64,000 bases of DNA from an uncultured Bacteroidales bacterium (GTDB taxonomy: Bacteria; Bacteroidota; Bacteroidia; Bacteroidales; Paludibacteraceae), in contig CAMUYI010000001.1 of assembly GCA_947164985.1 (NCBI GenBank), forward strand, positions 248,001-312,000, given 5' to 3'. The number at the start of each line of letters is the position of its first letter. Position 1 is the stretch's first letter. Below, piece after piece: positions 8,381-14,670 of this stretch. The notes below the pieces were generated by a model, which saw only the letters and a list, made by a program, of their open reading frames with translations, did not search any database and was not told the DNA's origin. Made by a program: the position numbers and the translations under genes.

Positions 8381-9185
8381 CTTCGTTTTTATCGCTTGTG
8401 CTTGCGCCGCCTATAGCTGCTTTCTCGATGTCCGCAGAGAGCCTCAGCGCTACAGTCTCCCCTTCGAGCAGTTGTTCGCCGGCATTCGGTGTCTGCCGAT
8501 AGACATATTGTTTGACGCCTTCTTCGGCGGGTTCATCGTACTGCACGGCTCCGATGGTGAGTCGGCGGCTGAGAAGCAAGGAACGGGCGTCTTGCAGCGT
8601 GAGACCTATCACGGACGGCACCTCGACCTGTTCCGTACCTCGACCGAAACCAACCACCAGACGCACTTTGGTGCCTACCGGTACTTTCTCGCCGGGCTGG
8701 ATGGTTACGCCGTTCGATTTGACTTCCAGTACCAGGTCCCGGTAAGCCGAGGGTTCGTAGTCATAGATCGTATCGACCACGAGACCCATGCCGCTGAGTG
8801 TGGTCTCTGCCTGACGATAACTGATATCGTGCAGGTCCGGCATGATGATCTGCCTTTTAGTAGTCGCATTGATCGTGACATAGACGGCTCTTCCATGCTT
8901 GGCATGACTATTAGGTTTTGGGTCTTGGTCCACGATCGTACCAAGAGGCACCTTATCCGAATAGGTCGAATCGATCACCACGACATGCAGGCCTTGATCC
9001 GCCAAAAGAGGTTCCGCTTCCGCCATCACCAGTCCGCGTACGTCCATCACTTCGACCTCTACCCCATGTTGGGTATAGGTTCGTAACCAGAGTATCAATC
9101 CGATCAAGATACTTATCAGTACAAACACGGCTATCAGCACGTTTATTCCTACAAATTTGAGGCCAGATTTGTCAAAATCACGCAT
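8367..9185 (-). CDS. PASTA-domain membrane protein
   Basis: 272 residues with one N-terminal transmembrane segment (about 12-35, after MRDFDKSGLKF) and the rest predicted periplasmic. Three PASTA repeats follow: about 43-110 (VEVMDVRGLVMAEAEPLL), 114-185 (IIMPDLHDISYRQAETTL) and 190-255 (VEVPSVIGLTLQDARSLL). PASTA domains are known to bind muropeptides in other phyla, but no kinase domain is attached here. In Bacteroidota a PASTA protein commonly precedes an rluD-type gene, as seen here. Transcribed from the promoter at 9216-9247. Confidence 0.85.
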   Translation of the reverse strand: MRDFDKSGLKFVGINVLIAVFVLISILIGLILWLRTYTQHGVEVEVMDVRGLVMAEAEPLLADQGLHVVVIDSTYSDKVPLGTIVDQDPKPNSHAKHGRAVYVTINATTKRQIIMPDLHDISYRQAETTLSGMGLVVDTIYDYEPSAYRDLVLEVKSNGVTIQPGEKVPVGTKVRLVVGFGRGTEQVEVPSVIGLTLQDARSLLLSRRLTIGAVQYDEPAEEGVKQYVYRQTPNAGEQLLEGETVALRLSADIEKAAIGGASTSDKNEDEWF

Positions 9186-9215
9186 ATTTCTCCTTTTTTA
9201 TAAAAAAATTGTGCG

Positions 9216-9247
9216 CAAAATTACAAAAAAATTTGCACATATGCAAA
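9216..9247 (-). promoter_or_regulatory. Promoter for the PASTA-rluD-porX operon
   Basis: Minus-strand TTTG (9247-9244), 20-nt spacer, TAATTTTG (9223-9216). Its -33 element and that of the rightward promoter at 9232-9263 are the two arms of one palindrome, so the divergent promoters interpenetrate. Confidence 0.85.
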
Positions 9248-9263
9248 AAAAGCATTAATTTTG
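9232..9263 (+). promoter_or_regulatory. Promoter for the small Glu/Ala-rich lipoprotein
   Basis: TTTG (9232-9235), 20-nt spacer, TAATTTTG (9256-9263). The -33 box lies inside the palindrome TTTGCACATATGCAAA (9232-9247), which also holds the -33 box of the divergent promoter. Confidence 0.85.
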
Positions 9264-9326
9264 CAGCGTTTTTCGCAAAAAGGCGAAGACGTAACATATT
9301 TTTAAGCTTAAAAAAACATTTTTGTT

Positions 9327-9533
9327 ATGAAAAAAATGCTTCTTATCGTAGCTGTTGCTTTCGCTGCAATGAGCTGCGGCAACAAGTGCGACAAAAAATG
9401 CTGTGAGCAAGAGGCTGAGGCTGCTGCTGTTGAGGTAGTTGAGGCTGACACTCTGGCTGCTGAGGAGGCTGAGGCTGTTGAGGCTCCGGCTGAGGTAGCT
9501 GCTGAAGAGGCTCCGGCAGAGGTTGCTGAGTAA
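9327..9533 (+). CDS. Small acidic Ala/Glu-rich lipoprotein with Cys cluster
   Basis: 68 residues. A signal peptide (MKKMLLIVAVAFAAMSC) ends in a lipobox with Cys17 as the likely lipidated residue. Then comes a short CDKKCC motif and a tail made almost only of Glu, Ala, Val and Pro (AEAVEAPAEVAAEEAPAEVAE). No catalytic domain is visible; the mature protein is about 50 residues and strongly acidic. It has its own consensus promoter and a strong hairpin terminator, so it is a monocistronic and probably well expressed gene. Function unknown; a surface or periplasmic spacer or metal-binding role would be guesswork. Confidence 0.75.
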   Translation: MKKMLLIVAVAFAAMSCGNKCDKKCCEQEAEAAAVEVVEADTLAAEEAEAVEAPAEVAAEEAPAEVAE

Positions 9534-9562
9534 TTTGTTGCTCAATTTAGGTATTAGACCTG

Positions 9563-9600
9563 AAAAAAGAAGCGACGCTTTTGCGCCGCTTTCTTTTTTT
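9563..9600. terminator. Hairpin terminator between the small lipoprotein and gpmI (probably bidirectional)
   Basis: An A-run, a GC-rich stem (AGCGACGC against GCGCCGCT, one mismatch, TTTT loop) and a seven-T run. It lies between two convergent genes and can serve both strands. Confidence 0.8.
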
Positions 9601-9602
9601 GT

Positions 9603-11135
9603 TTAGTGAATCAGGTTCTTTCCTGTCATCTCTTTAGGCTGTTCGATGCCTAAGATGTGACAGATGGAAGGCGCCACGTCGGCAAGGATGCCGTCCTCCA
9701 CGTGTGCGTTCACGTGATCCTTTGAAATATACACGAACGGAACAGGGTTGAGGCTGTGCGCCGTGTTCGGTGTGCCGTCTGCATTGATGGCGTTATCGCA
9801 GTTACCGTGATCGGCAATGACGATGATCTCATAACCATTGTCGAGTGCGGCTTCGATCACTTTGTGACTACACTCATCGATCGTCTTCACCGCTTTCTCG
9901 ATTGCTTCATAAACGCCGGTATGGCCGACCATGTCGCCGTTCGCGAAGTTGAGCGTAATATAATCGAACTTCTGCGTCTTAATAGCAGCAACGAGGGCTT
10001 CGGTCACTTCAGGAGCCGACATCTCCGGCTTCATATCATAGGTCGGCACTTTCGGACTCGGGATCAGGATACGCTCCTCGCCTTCGTACTCGGCTTCGCG
10101 GCCGCCGTTGAAGAAGAAGGTGACGTGTGCAAACTTCTCGGTCTCGGCGATACGCAGCTGTTTCATACCCAGCTTGCTGACCACTTCGCCGAGCGTGTTC
10201 TCCACGTTCTCTTTCGGATAAAGGATATGGAGGCCTTGGAACGACGAGTCGTACGGCGTCATGCAGCAGTAGTGCAGACCCGGGATGGTCTTCATACCTT
10301 GTTCCGGCATATCTTGCTGCGTGAGGACGATGGTGATCTCTTTGGCGCGGTCGTTGCGGTAGTTGAAGAAGATAACTACGTCGCCTTCGGCAATACGTCC
10401 GTCGCAGTTAGCGTTTACGAGCGGCTCCATGAACTCGTCGGTATCCTTATGCTCTTCCGTGTGACGATCGTAGCAACCTTGCACAGCTGCAACCATGTCG
10501 GTCTCTTTGCGGCCTTCACCGTTGACGAGCTGATCGTAAGCGACCTTGATACGCTCCCAGCGTTTGTCACGGTCCATGGCATAGAAACGACCGATGATAG
10601 ATGCGATATGTGCGCCGGTCTTGTCGCAAACACCTTGGAGGTCCGCAATGAAGCCCTTACCGCTACGCGGGTCGGTGTCACGGCCGTCCATGAAACAATG
10701 CACGAAGGTCTTGTCGGCTACGCCGTACTCTTTGGCGATCTCCACGAGTTTGAAGAGGTGATCGAGGCTCGAGTGTACACCGCCGTTGGAGCAGAGACCC
10801 ATGATATGCAGTTTTTTGCCTTGCGCCTGTGCAGCCTTGTAAGCGGCTACGATCTCGGGATTCTCCATGATCGAGTTGTCACGGATCGAACGGTTGATCT
10901 TCACGAGGTCTTGATATACCACGCGACCGGCACCGATATTAAGGTGTCCTACCTCGGAGTTACCCATCTGTCCGTCGGGCAGACCAACATTCTCACCGCT
11001 CGCCTGAAGTTGCGAGTGCGGATACTTCGCCAACAGTGCATCCCAATTGGGCGTCGGCGTTACGCTGATGACATCGGCTTTCGATTTATTGCCGATACCC
11101 CAGCCGTCTAAAATCATTAATAATGCTTTGCTCAT
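9603..11135 (-). CDS. gpmI: 2,3-bisphosphoglycerate-independent phosphoglycerate mutase
   Basis: Interconverts 3- and 2-phosphoglycerate in glycolysis. The Mn-dependent alkaline-phosphatase-superfamily enzyme is recognised from [12 protein letters not shown] (metal Asp10), [17 protein letters not shown] (catalytic Ser60), [16 protein letters not shown], and the C-terminal [10 protein letters not shown] and [13 protein letters not shown] take the ATG at 11135 (MSKALLM) because the upstream in-frame ATG at 11153 would overlap the gtrA stop and adds six residues not typical of the family. 510 residues, normal length. Transcribed behind gtrA. Confidence 0.95.
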   Translation of the reverse strand: MSKALLMILDGWGIGNKSKADVISVTPTPNWDALLAKYPHSQLQASGENVGLPDGQMGNSEVGHLNIGAGRVVYQDLVKINRSIRDNSIMENPEIVAAYKAAQAQGKKLHIMGLCSNGGVHSSLDHLFKLVEIAKEYGVADKTFVHCFMDGRDTDPRSGKGFIADLQGVCDKTGAHIASIIGRFYAMDRDKRWERIKVAYDQLVNGEGRKETDMVAAVQGCYDRHTEEHKDTDEFMEPLVNANCDGRIAEGDVVIFFNYRNDRAKEITIVLTQQDMPEQGMKTIPGLHYCCMTPYDSSFQGLHILYPKENVENTLGEVVSKLGMKQLRIAETEKFAHVTFFFNGGREAEYEGEERILIPSPKVPTYDMKPEMSAPEVTEALVAAIKTQKFDYITLNFANGDMVGHTGVYEAIEKAVKTIDECSHKVIEAALDNGYEIIVIADHGNCDNAINADGTPNTAHSLNPVPFVYISKDHVNAHVEDGILADVAPSICHILGIEQPKEMTGKNLIH

Positions 11136-11149
11136 ATTCTTGTAATTTA

Positions 11150-11647
11150 TCAAATTTTTCGAAATGTATAATATTTCTGACCGAGATAACTGACGGCCAC
11201 CGTTACAAGGGTGATCACCATCTTACTCGGCGTCGGGTACCAACCGAAGGTCTCGACACAGAGCTTGAGGCCAAAATAGTTAATCGCCAAGTTCACAAAT
11301 ACGATGAGAATATAGCGGATTAACTGCCGTGCGCCATGCAGGTTCGATTGCGTGAAAGTGACATATTTCTGCAGCCAGAAGCCGGTTAACAGCGTGATCG
11401 GGAAGACGATACACAATGTCGCGATGTGCGGTGTTAGACAGAGGTGATAGGTGGTAGGTGACAGGTTAATGTATACTAAATCATGGCCTATAACAAAGTT
11501 ATAGATCAAGAAATAGAGGATCCAATCGAGGACCATGTTTCCTCCCCCGCAGGCGGCATAACGAAAAAGCTGCTCCGACATGATTTTGCGGAACGGCGTA
11601 TAGGAAAAATCGATTATTTTCGTTATTATCTGCGCGAGTTTGTTCAT
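11150..11647 (-). CDS. GtrA-family membrane protein
   Basis: 165 residues with four predicted transmembrane segments, the GtrA fold ([20 protein letters not shown] near residues 27-46; [41 protein letters not shown] at the end). GtrA-like proteins are thought to flip or carry lipid-linked sugars for cell-surface glycosylation. Residues about 60-71 ([13 protein letters not shown] region) are encoded by a heptamer repeat and enlarge the loop between the first two helices. The stop codon lies 15 bp upstream of the gpmI start. Promoter at 11668-11699. Confidence 0.8.
   Translation of the reverse strand: MNKLAQIITKIIDFSYTPFRKIMSEQLFRYAACGGGNMVLDWILYFLIYNFVIGHDLVYINLSPTTYHLCLTPHIATLCIVFPITLLTGFWLQKYVTFTQSNLHGARQLIRYILIVFVNLAINYFGLKLCVETFGWYPTPSKMVITLVTVAVSYLGQKYYTFRKI
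11437..11470. repeat. Heptamer tandem repeat, about 5 units, inside gtrA
   Basis: Plus-strand units GACAGAG, GTGATAG, GTGGTAG, GTGACAG and GTTAAT at 7-bp period, encoding residues about 60-71 of the GtrA-like protein. Confidence 0.75.
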
Positions 11648-11667
11648 ATCTCCGACTTTTGCGGGTG

Positions 11668-11699
11668 CAAAAGTACTGCTTTTTTACGACATATGCAAA
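11668..11699 (-). promoter_or_regulatory. Promoter for gtrA-gpmI
   Basis: Minus-strand TTTG (11699-11696) followed by CATATGT, 20-nt spacer, TACTTTTG (11675-11668). It carries the extended core GCAGTACTTTTGCA. Confidence 0.85.
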
Positions 11700-11746
11700 T
11701 AAATATAACTATTTTTGAAAAAATAGCCTAAAAAGGTGAGGGAAAA

Positions 11747-11778
11747 TTTGGATATATCAAAAATTTTTTGTATCTTTG
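11747..11778 (+). promoter_or_regulatory. Orphan promoter, no protein gene downstream on this strand
   Basis: TTTG (11747-11750), exactly 20 nt, TATCTTTGCA (-7 box 11771-11778). The next rightward coding start is at 14671, so this promoter probably drives a non-coding transcript. Confidence 0.7.
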
Positions 11779-11874
11779 CATCGAATTTCAGAGAGTTGGA
11801 ACAGTGAGCGATCTGTTCACTTATTTTCTTAAGTTTACATAGTTTTAAGAGAGTACTCAGGTTAGCAGAAGCAA

Positions 11875-11914
11875 CCATTGAGCACCCATTCAGCATCCAT
11901 TGAGCATCCATTGG
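11875..11914. repeat. 11-bp tandem repeat, 3.6 units, in the candidate ncRNA
   Basis: Units CCATTGAGCAC, CCATTCAGCAT, CCATTGAGCAT and partial CCATTGG. The repeat is exactly bounded by the CAGGTT/AACCTG stem, so it would sit in the apical part of that hairpin. Confidence 0.8.
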
Positions 11915-12068
11915 AACCTGCTGGCGACTACGTGGAAAAATGCATAGAACTTCTCCTATGCAATGACTATTCGTTGACTATGTATCTGCTATCAATCCCG
12001 TAGTAATCCTAGACTTTACTCCTGCTGTTACCCTAAGAAGAAGCCATATTTGATATTTGCACAAAAGA

Positions 12069-12096
12069 AGTATCAGCGCCTCTCAACACTGATACT
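12069..12096. terminator. Hairpin between the candidate ncRNA and the lipoprotein gene
   Basis: An 8-bp perfect stem (AGTATCAG/CTGATACT) with a 12-nt loop. The minus-strand side is followed by TTCTTTTG and the plus-strand side by CTTTC, so it may end transcripts from both directions. Confidence 0.55.
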
Positions 12097-12119
12097 CTTT
12101 CGAATAGAATGGTAAGTTG

Positions 12120-12842
12120 TTAATTTAAGCGCGTGAAATAAAAATCTTCGTACGCCGCGCTTTCTCCTGAACGAAGAACCATCTCCGTTTGTTTCAACTT
12201 CGTTATTGTAAAGACAGCTGTGGATCCATTTTCACTTGTTCCATAGATCTTATACCCTTCCATAATCCATGTTCCCGAAATATCGTACAGTAATCCTTTC
12301 CACGAGAAAGTATTATCTTCATTAACCGTCAACGTCTCTGCAACTTCTTCATAATCATTGTCTTCGGATTCGAATACTTTATTACAGAACCATTTTCCAA
12401 CGATAGATACGGGCGTGTTGTCTGTAGGTTTGTTATTATTATCACCATCTGCCATAGTGAAAATAATAGTTTGCATGCTACCATAGAGCCGCATTTTAAT
12501 ACTCATCGTTTTGGCCTTAATGTCATATGTACCGGAAATCACATCGCCCACTTCCACTTGACCATCAGCATCGCCGGTAATATGGGTAACTGTAATGAAA
12601 ATGTTAGGACTACTCGTCTTATACGAGCCGCGGATAACGCCATTAGCATATCCGGACATAGTCAAATAACACTCATCGTCGATAAACGAAGCTTCAACGT
12701 CTGTCTTCTCCACCTTTGCCTGCCACTTCGTGCCATCAAGATCATTGGTAGTAGTAGGTGTAGTAGGTGTGTCTTTTTCGCAGCCTACAAATGTCAGACC
12801 CAATAGGCAAAAGATTGCCATAATAAGATTCTTTGTTTTCAT
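12120..12842 (-). CDS. Lipoprotein of unknown function
   Basis: I start this at the ATG at 12842 (MKTKNLIMAIFCLLGLTFVGC), which gives a clean lipoprotein signal peptide with the lipidated Cys at residue 21. The frame is open further upstream, but those 33 residues look like a toxin remnant. The mature protein (about 220 residues) begins with a Thr/Pro-rich linker and shows two similar beta-rich halves, each beginning near DGTKWQAKV or GKWFCNKVF and containing a short 'G-x-W' type strand (SGTWIMEGYKIYG). This resembles lipocalin-like or DUF5004/DUF4923-type Bacteroidota lipoproteins, but I cannot assign a family. Probably at the outer membrane or surface. Confidence 0.65.
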   Translation of the reverse strand: MKTKNLIMAIFCLLGLTFVGCEKDTPTTPTTTNDLDGTKWQAKVEKTDVEASFIDDECYLTMSGYANGVIRGSYKTSSPNIFITVTHITGDADGQVEVGDVISGTYDIKAKTMSIKMRLYGSMQTIIFTMADGDNNNKPTDNTPVSIVGKWFCNKVFESEDNDYEEVAETLTVNEDNTFSWKGLLYDISGTWIMEGYKIYGTSENGSTAVFTITKLKQTEMVLRSGESAAYEDFYFTRLN

Positions 12843-12941
12843 ACGTATATTTTTTTTTTGTACATATCTTGTTTCAAACCAAAACCTTTTCGGCGTATCC
12901 CGTAAGGATTCTGCGGCCTGTTTAGACCATGAAATAGTCAT
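12843..12941 (-). pseudogene. Relic of a ParE/RelE-type toxin, in frame with the lipoprotein
   Basis: Starting at ATG 12941, three bases after the antitoxin stop, the frame reads MTISWSKQAAESLRDT, which looks like the first strand and helix of ParE/RelE-superfamily toxins. It then loses all resemblance and runs without a stop into the signal peptide of the lipoprotein. The expected ~95-residue toxin is missing, so this is a truncated remnant. The assignment rests on about 16 residues plus the position behind an antitoxin-like gene. Confidence 0.45.
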
Positions 12942-12944
12942 ACA

Positions 12945-13184
12945 CTAAGCCCTCTCACACATTTCAAGAACTTGCTCAGATGTATAACTATGTCCATTCG
13001 CAATCTGTTTGCGACCGTTTTCAGCCATAGTTACCAATTCCTCCATCGTATAAGGCTCAACCTTTTCTTTCGTCTCGGCTTCGACTTGCGCAATCAAGTG
13101 CTCAGCCAGCCAACGTTTGTTAGCTGTTGAAAGATTATACCCGAGGATGGTTTCCCATAGATTTTGTAAAGCAACAATACTCAT
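12945..13184 (-). CDS. Antitoxin-like small protein of a broken toxin-antitoxin pair
   Basis: 79 residues, start ATG 13184. The sequence (LWETILGYNLSTANKRWLAEHL at about 9-30, then acidic residues, and a C-terminal ANGHSYTSEQVLEMCE) is the pattern of Bacteroidota antitoxins encoded just ahead of ParE/RelE toxins. The N-terminal part is probably a dimerisation helix pair and the C-terminal part the toxin-wrapping tail. Transcribed from its own promoter at 13212-13243. The toxin behind it is reduced to a stub, so the antitoxin is now an orphan, perhaps retained by chance or to neutralise toxins elsewhere. Confidence 0.6.
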   Translation of the reverse strand: MSIVALQNLWETILGYNLSTANKRWLAEHLIAQVEAETKEKVEPYTMEELVTMAENGRKQIANGHSYTSEQVLEMCERA

Positions 13185-13211
13185 AATGTATTTAAATTGC
13201 TAAATTCGCCA

Positions 13212-13243
13212 CAAAATTACGAAAAAATATTCATATATGCAAA
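13212..13243 (-). promoter_or_regulatory. Promoter for the orphan antitoxin
   Basis: Minus-strand TTTG (13243-13240) followed by CATATATG, 20-nt spacer, TAATTTTG (13219-13212). The -33 box directly continues the T-run of the upstream terminator. Confidence 0.85.
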
Positions 13244-13270
13244 AAAATCTGCACTTTTGATGCAGATTTT
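13240..13270 (-). terminator. Rho-independent terminator of the DUF1016 gene, fused to the next promoter
   Basis: A perfect 10-bp stem (AAAATCTGCA, 13244-13253, against TGCAGATTTT, 13261-13270; 7-nt loop). On the minus strand it is followed by a T-run, and that T-run is also the TTTG of the promoter for the antitoxin gene. Confidence 0.85.
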
Positions 13271-13297
13271 GGAAATTTGTATATATCCCGTGATATT

Positions 13298-14458
13298 TTA
13301 CTTAGTGTTCATTTCTTTCAAAATAAATTCCTTCAATGTCTCTTTGTCCGGCAAAGAAAGCATATAGGTGGAGACAAACAAATTATTATCCATTCCCGCT
13401 AACGCATATTCTACCATCTTCTCTCCTTTACGCGTGCAAAGCAATATACCCACAGGCGGATTGTCTCCCAGATTCATTTCGTTTTCACGGTAATACGATA
13501 CATACGCATTCAGCTGACTCAAATCGGCATGGTTAAACTCGTCATCTTTGAGTTCGATGATGACATTGCAATGCAGAACACGATTGTAGAATACTAAGTC
13601 GGCAAAATAATACTCATCATCTATTATCATCCGTTTTTGCCTAGCCTCGAAACAGAAGCCTTTGCCCATCTCTAACAAGAACTCTTGCAAATGAGTAATG
13701 AGTGCATTCTCTAAATCATTTTCCGTAAATGCTTCCGGACGCAAGTCCAAAAACTCAAACGAGAACGGATCTTTGATGCTCAACACAGGTGTAGTGTTAA
13801 TCTCTGTCCTTTGCAACAGCAGTTCCGGTTTCTTGCTTATTCCCGCGCGGAAATAAAGGTTGGTAACAATTTGTCTATGCAATTCGCGTACACTCCAACA
13901 GCATTTGATACATTCCGTTTCGTAGAAGAAGCGAGCAAGCGGATCATCTACTGTCAAAATCTCGCGGATATGAGAGAATGAAAGATTAGAAATGATTTTT
14001 GCCGCTGGAGTAATGAATTTGTCCAACGCTGTTGGACTTATTTCAAATTTATTCGACGCTGTTGCATAAATTGGCGTAGATTCGTCCAACGCTGTTGGAC
14101 TTTTTCCTTCCAAATAGAATTTTATCTGTGGATATACAAGATAGAAGTTACGGCAATTTTTTAGCAGCGTCTCATTGATACCGCGTTTATTCACTCTCTC
14201 TGCTAAGCGTTTGAGTAATCGCTCGCCATACTTGGCGCGGTCGCTACCGTGTTGTTCGTATTCCACGATATAGAAACCGATCACATAGTTACGCACCGTG
14301 GCAAAACGGTTAATAGCCTTGACCGCAGCGGAATAGGCGGAATCGTGCAACTGCGTTACCATATCCGACAAGTGGTCAAACGAGAACTCCTTGTCTTGCT
14401 CCCAATTGGCGGGAAGATTATACTGAACAGCTATTTCTGTTGTTTTCATATTAGCCAT
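13298..14458 (-). CDS. DUF1016 / PDDEXK nuclease-domain protein (YhcG family)
   Basis: 386 residues. The N-terminal DUF1016 domain (about 28-225) contains VRNYVIGFYIVEYEQHGSDRA and GINETLLKNCRNFY. The C-terminal PDDEXK domain (about 240-380) shows DDEYYFADLVFYNR and then IELK about 14 residues on, the Asp...Glu-x-Lys catalytic triad. Family members are implicated in DNA processing or defence, but the role is poorly defined. Residues about 118-150 carry a repeated SPTALD motif encoded by an iterated palindrome. Own promoter (14483-14514) and own terminator. Position beside a decayed toxin-antitoxin pair suggests a small accessory pocket. Confidence 0.85.
   Translation of the reverse strand: MANMKTTEIAVQYNLPANWEQDKEFSFDHLSDMVTQLHDSAYSAAVKAINRFATVRNYVIGFYIVEYEQHGSDRAKYGERLLKRLAERVNKRGINETLLKNCRNFYLVYPQIKFYLEGKSPTALDESTPIYATASNKFEISPTALDKFITPAAKIISNLSFSHIREILTVDDPLARFFYETECIKCCWSVRELHRQIVTNLYFRAGISKKPELLLQRTEINTTPVLSIKDPFSFEFLDLRPEAFTENDLENALITHLQEFLLEMGKGFCFEARQKRMIIDDEYYFADLVFYNRVLHCNVIIELKDDEFNHADLSQLNAYVSYYRENEMNLGDNPPVGILLCTRKGEKMVEYALAGMDNNLFVSTYMLSLPDKETLKEFILKEMNTK
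14021..14100. repeat. Iterated 17-bp palindrome inside the DUF1016 gene
   Basis: GTCCAACGCTGTTGGAC occurs at 14021-14037 and 14084-14100, with a degenerate middle copy around 14052-14066 (CGACGCTGTTGCA). Each intact copy encodes SPTALD in the linker between the two halves of the DUF1016 domain region. Confidence 0.85.
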
Positions 14459-14482
14459 ATAGTACTATTTTATTTGTGAGTG

Positions 14483-14514
14483 CAAAATTACTAAAAAATA
14501 ACTATATAAACAAA
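14483..14514 (-). promoter_or_regulatory. Promoter for the DUF1016 gene
   Basis: Minus-strand TTTG (14514-14511), 20-nt spacer, TAATTTTG (14490-14483). Back to back with the rsmA promoter, with 15 bp between the two -33 boxes. Confidence 0.85.
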
Positions 14515-14529
14515 TATTTTCTAAAAAAA

Positions 14530-14561
14530 TTTGCATATGTAAAAAAAAAGCAGTACTTTTG
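14530..14561 (+). promoter_or_regulatory. Promoter for rsmA-corA
   Basis: TTTG (14530-14533) followed by CATATGT, an A-rich 20-nt spacer ending GCAG, then TACTTTTG (14554-14561). Confidence 0.85.
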
Positions 14562-14574
14562 CAGCTGCAAAAGA

Positions 14575-14613
14575 CCGGTTTAGTAAAAATCGTGCCCTCG
14601 GGCTAAGAACCGG
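14575..14613 (+). other. Hairpin in the rsmA 5' leader
   Basis: CCGGTTTAG (14575-14583) pairs with CTA...AACCGG (14603-14613, two-base bulge). A small inner GCC/GGC stem sits in the loop. It lies in a ~105-nt leader ahead of the rsmA start; no riboswitch class is recognised. Confidence 0.4.
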
Positions 14614-14670
14614 AGCAAGTTATTTAAAGCGAGTAAAAACAACCTATTATGGACGATTATCACGCGGAGA

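Larger units (their letters stand above)
11784..12100 (+). ncRNA. Candidate structured non-coding RNA, about 310 nt, family not identified
   Basis: Downstream of the orphan promoter the plus strand has no plausible protein gene but a series of hairpins: 11799-11818 (GAACAG/CTGTTC), 11827-11850 (TCTTAA/TTAAGA), 11858-11920 (CAGGTT/AACCTG closing around an 11-bp repeat), 11941-11962 (TGCATAG/CTATGCA, 7 bp) and 12069-12096 (AGTATCAG/CTGATACT, 8 bp) followed by CTTT, a possible terminator. Size would allow a 6S-like RNA, but I could not match the sequence to 6S, tmRNA, RNase P or SRP RNA. The last hairpin could instead, or also, terminate the leftward lipoprotein gene ending at 12120. The gap 11648-12119 holds nothing else recognisable apart from the two promoters. 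Confidence 0.4.

Noticed and set aside
9756..11111. A 451-codon plus-strand open frame antisense to gpmI
   Set aside because: It is the shadow of a long conserved gene with biased codons; the translation is rich in His/Arg/Val and resembles no protein, while gpmI on the other strand is complete.
11784..12100. Assignment of the candidate ncRNA as 6S RNA
   Set aside because: The length and single-transcript layout would fit, but I could not draw the long closing stem with central bubble that defines 6S, so I leave it unnamed.
12748..12772. GTAGTAGGTGTAGTAGG repeat in the lipoprotein gene as another member of the heptamer family
   Set aside because: The periodicity is 3 and 12 and encodes a Thr/Pro linker (TPTTPTTT), which is ordinary codon repetition.
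14124..14134. DnaA box (TGTGGATA) near the DUF1016 gene
   Set aside because: A single near-match without a cluster of boxes or an AT-rich unwinding element; not evidence for oriC.
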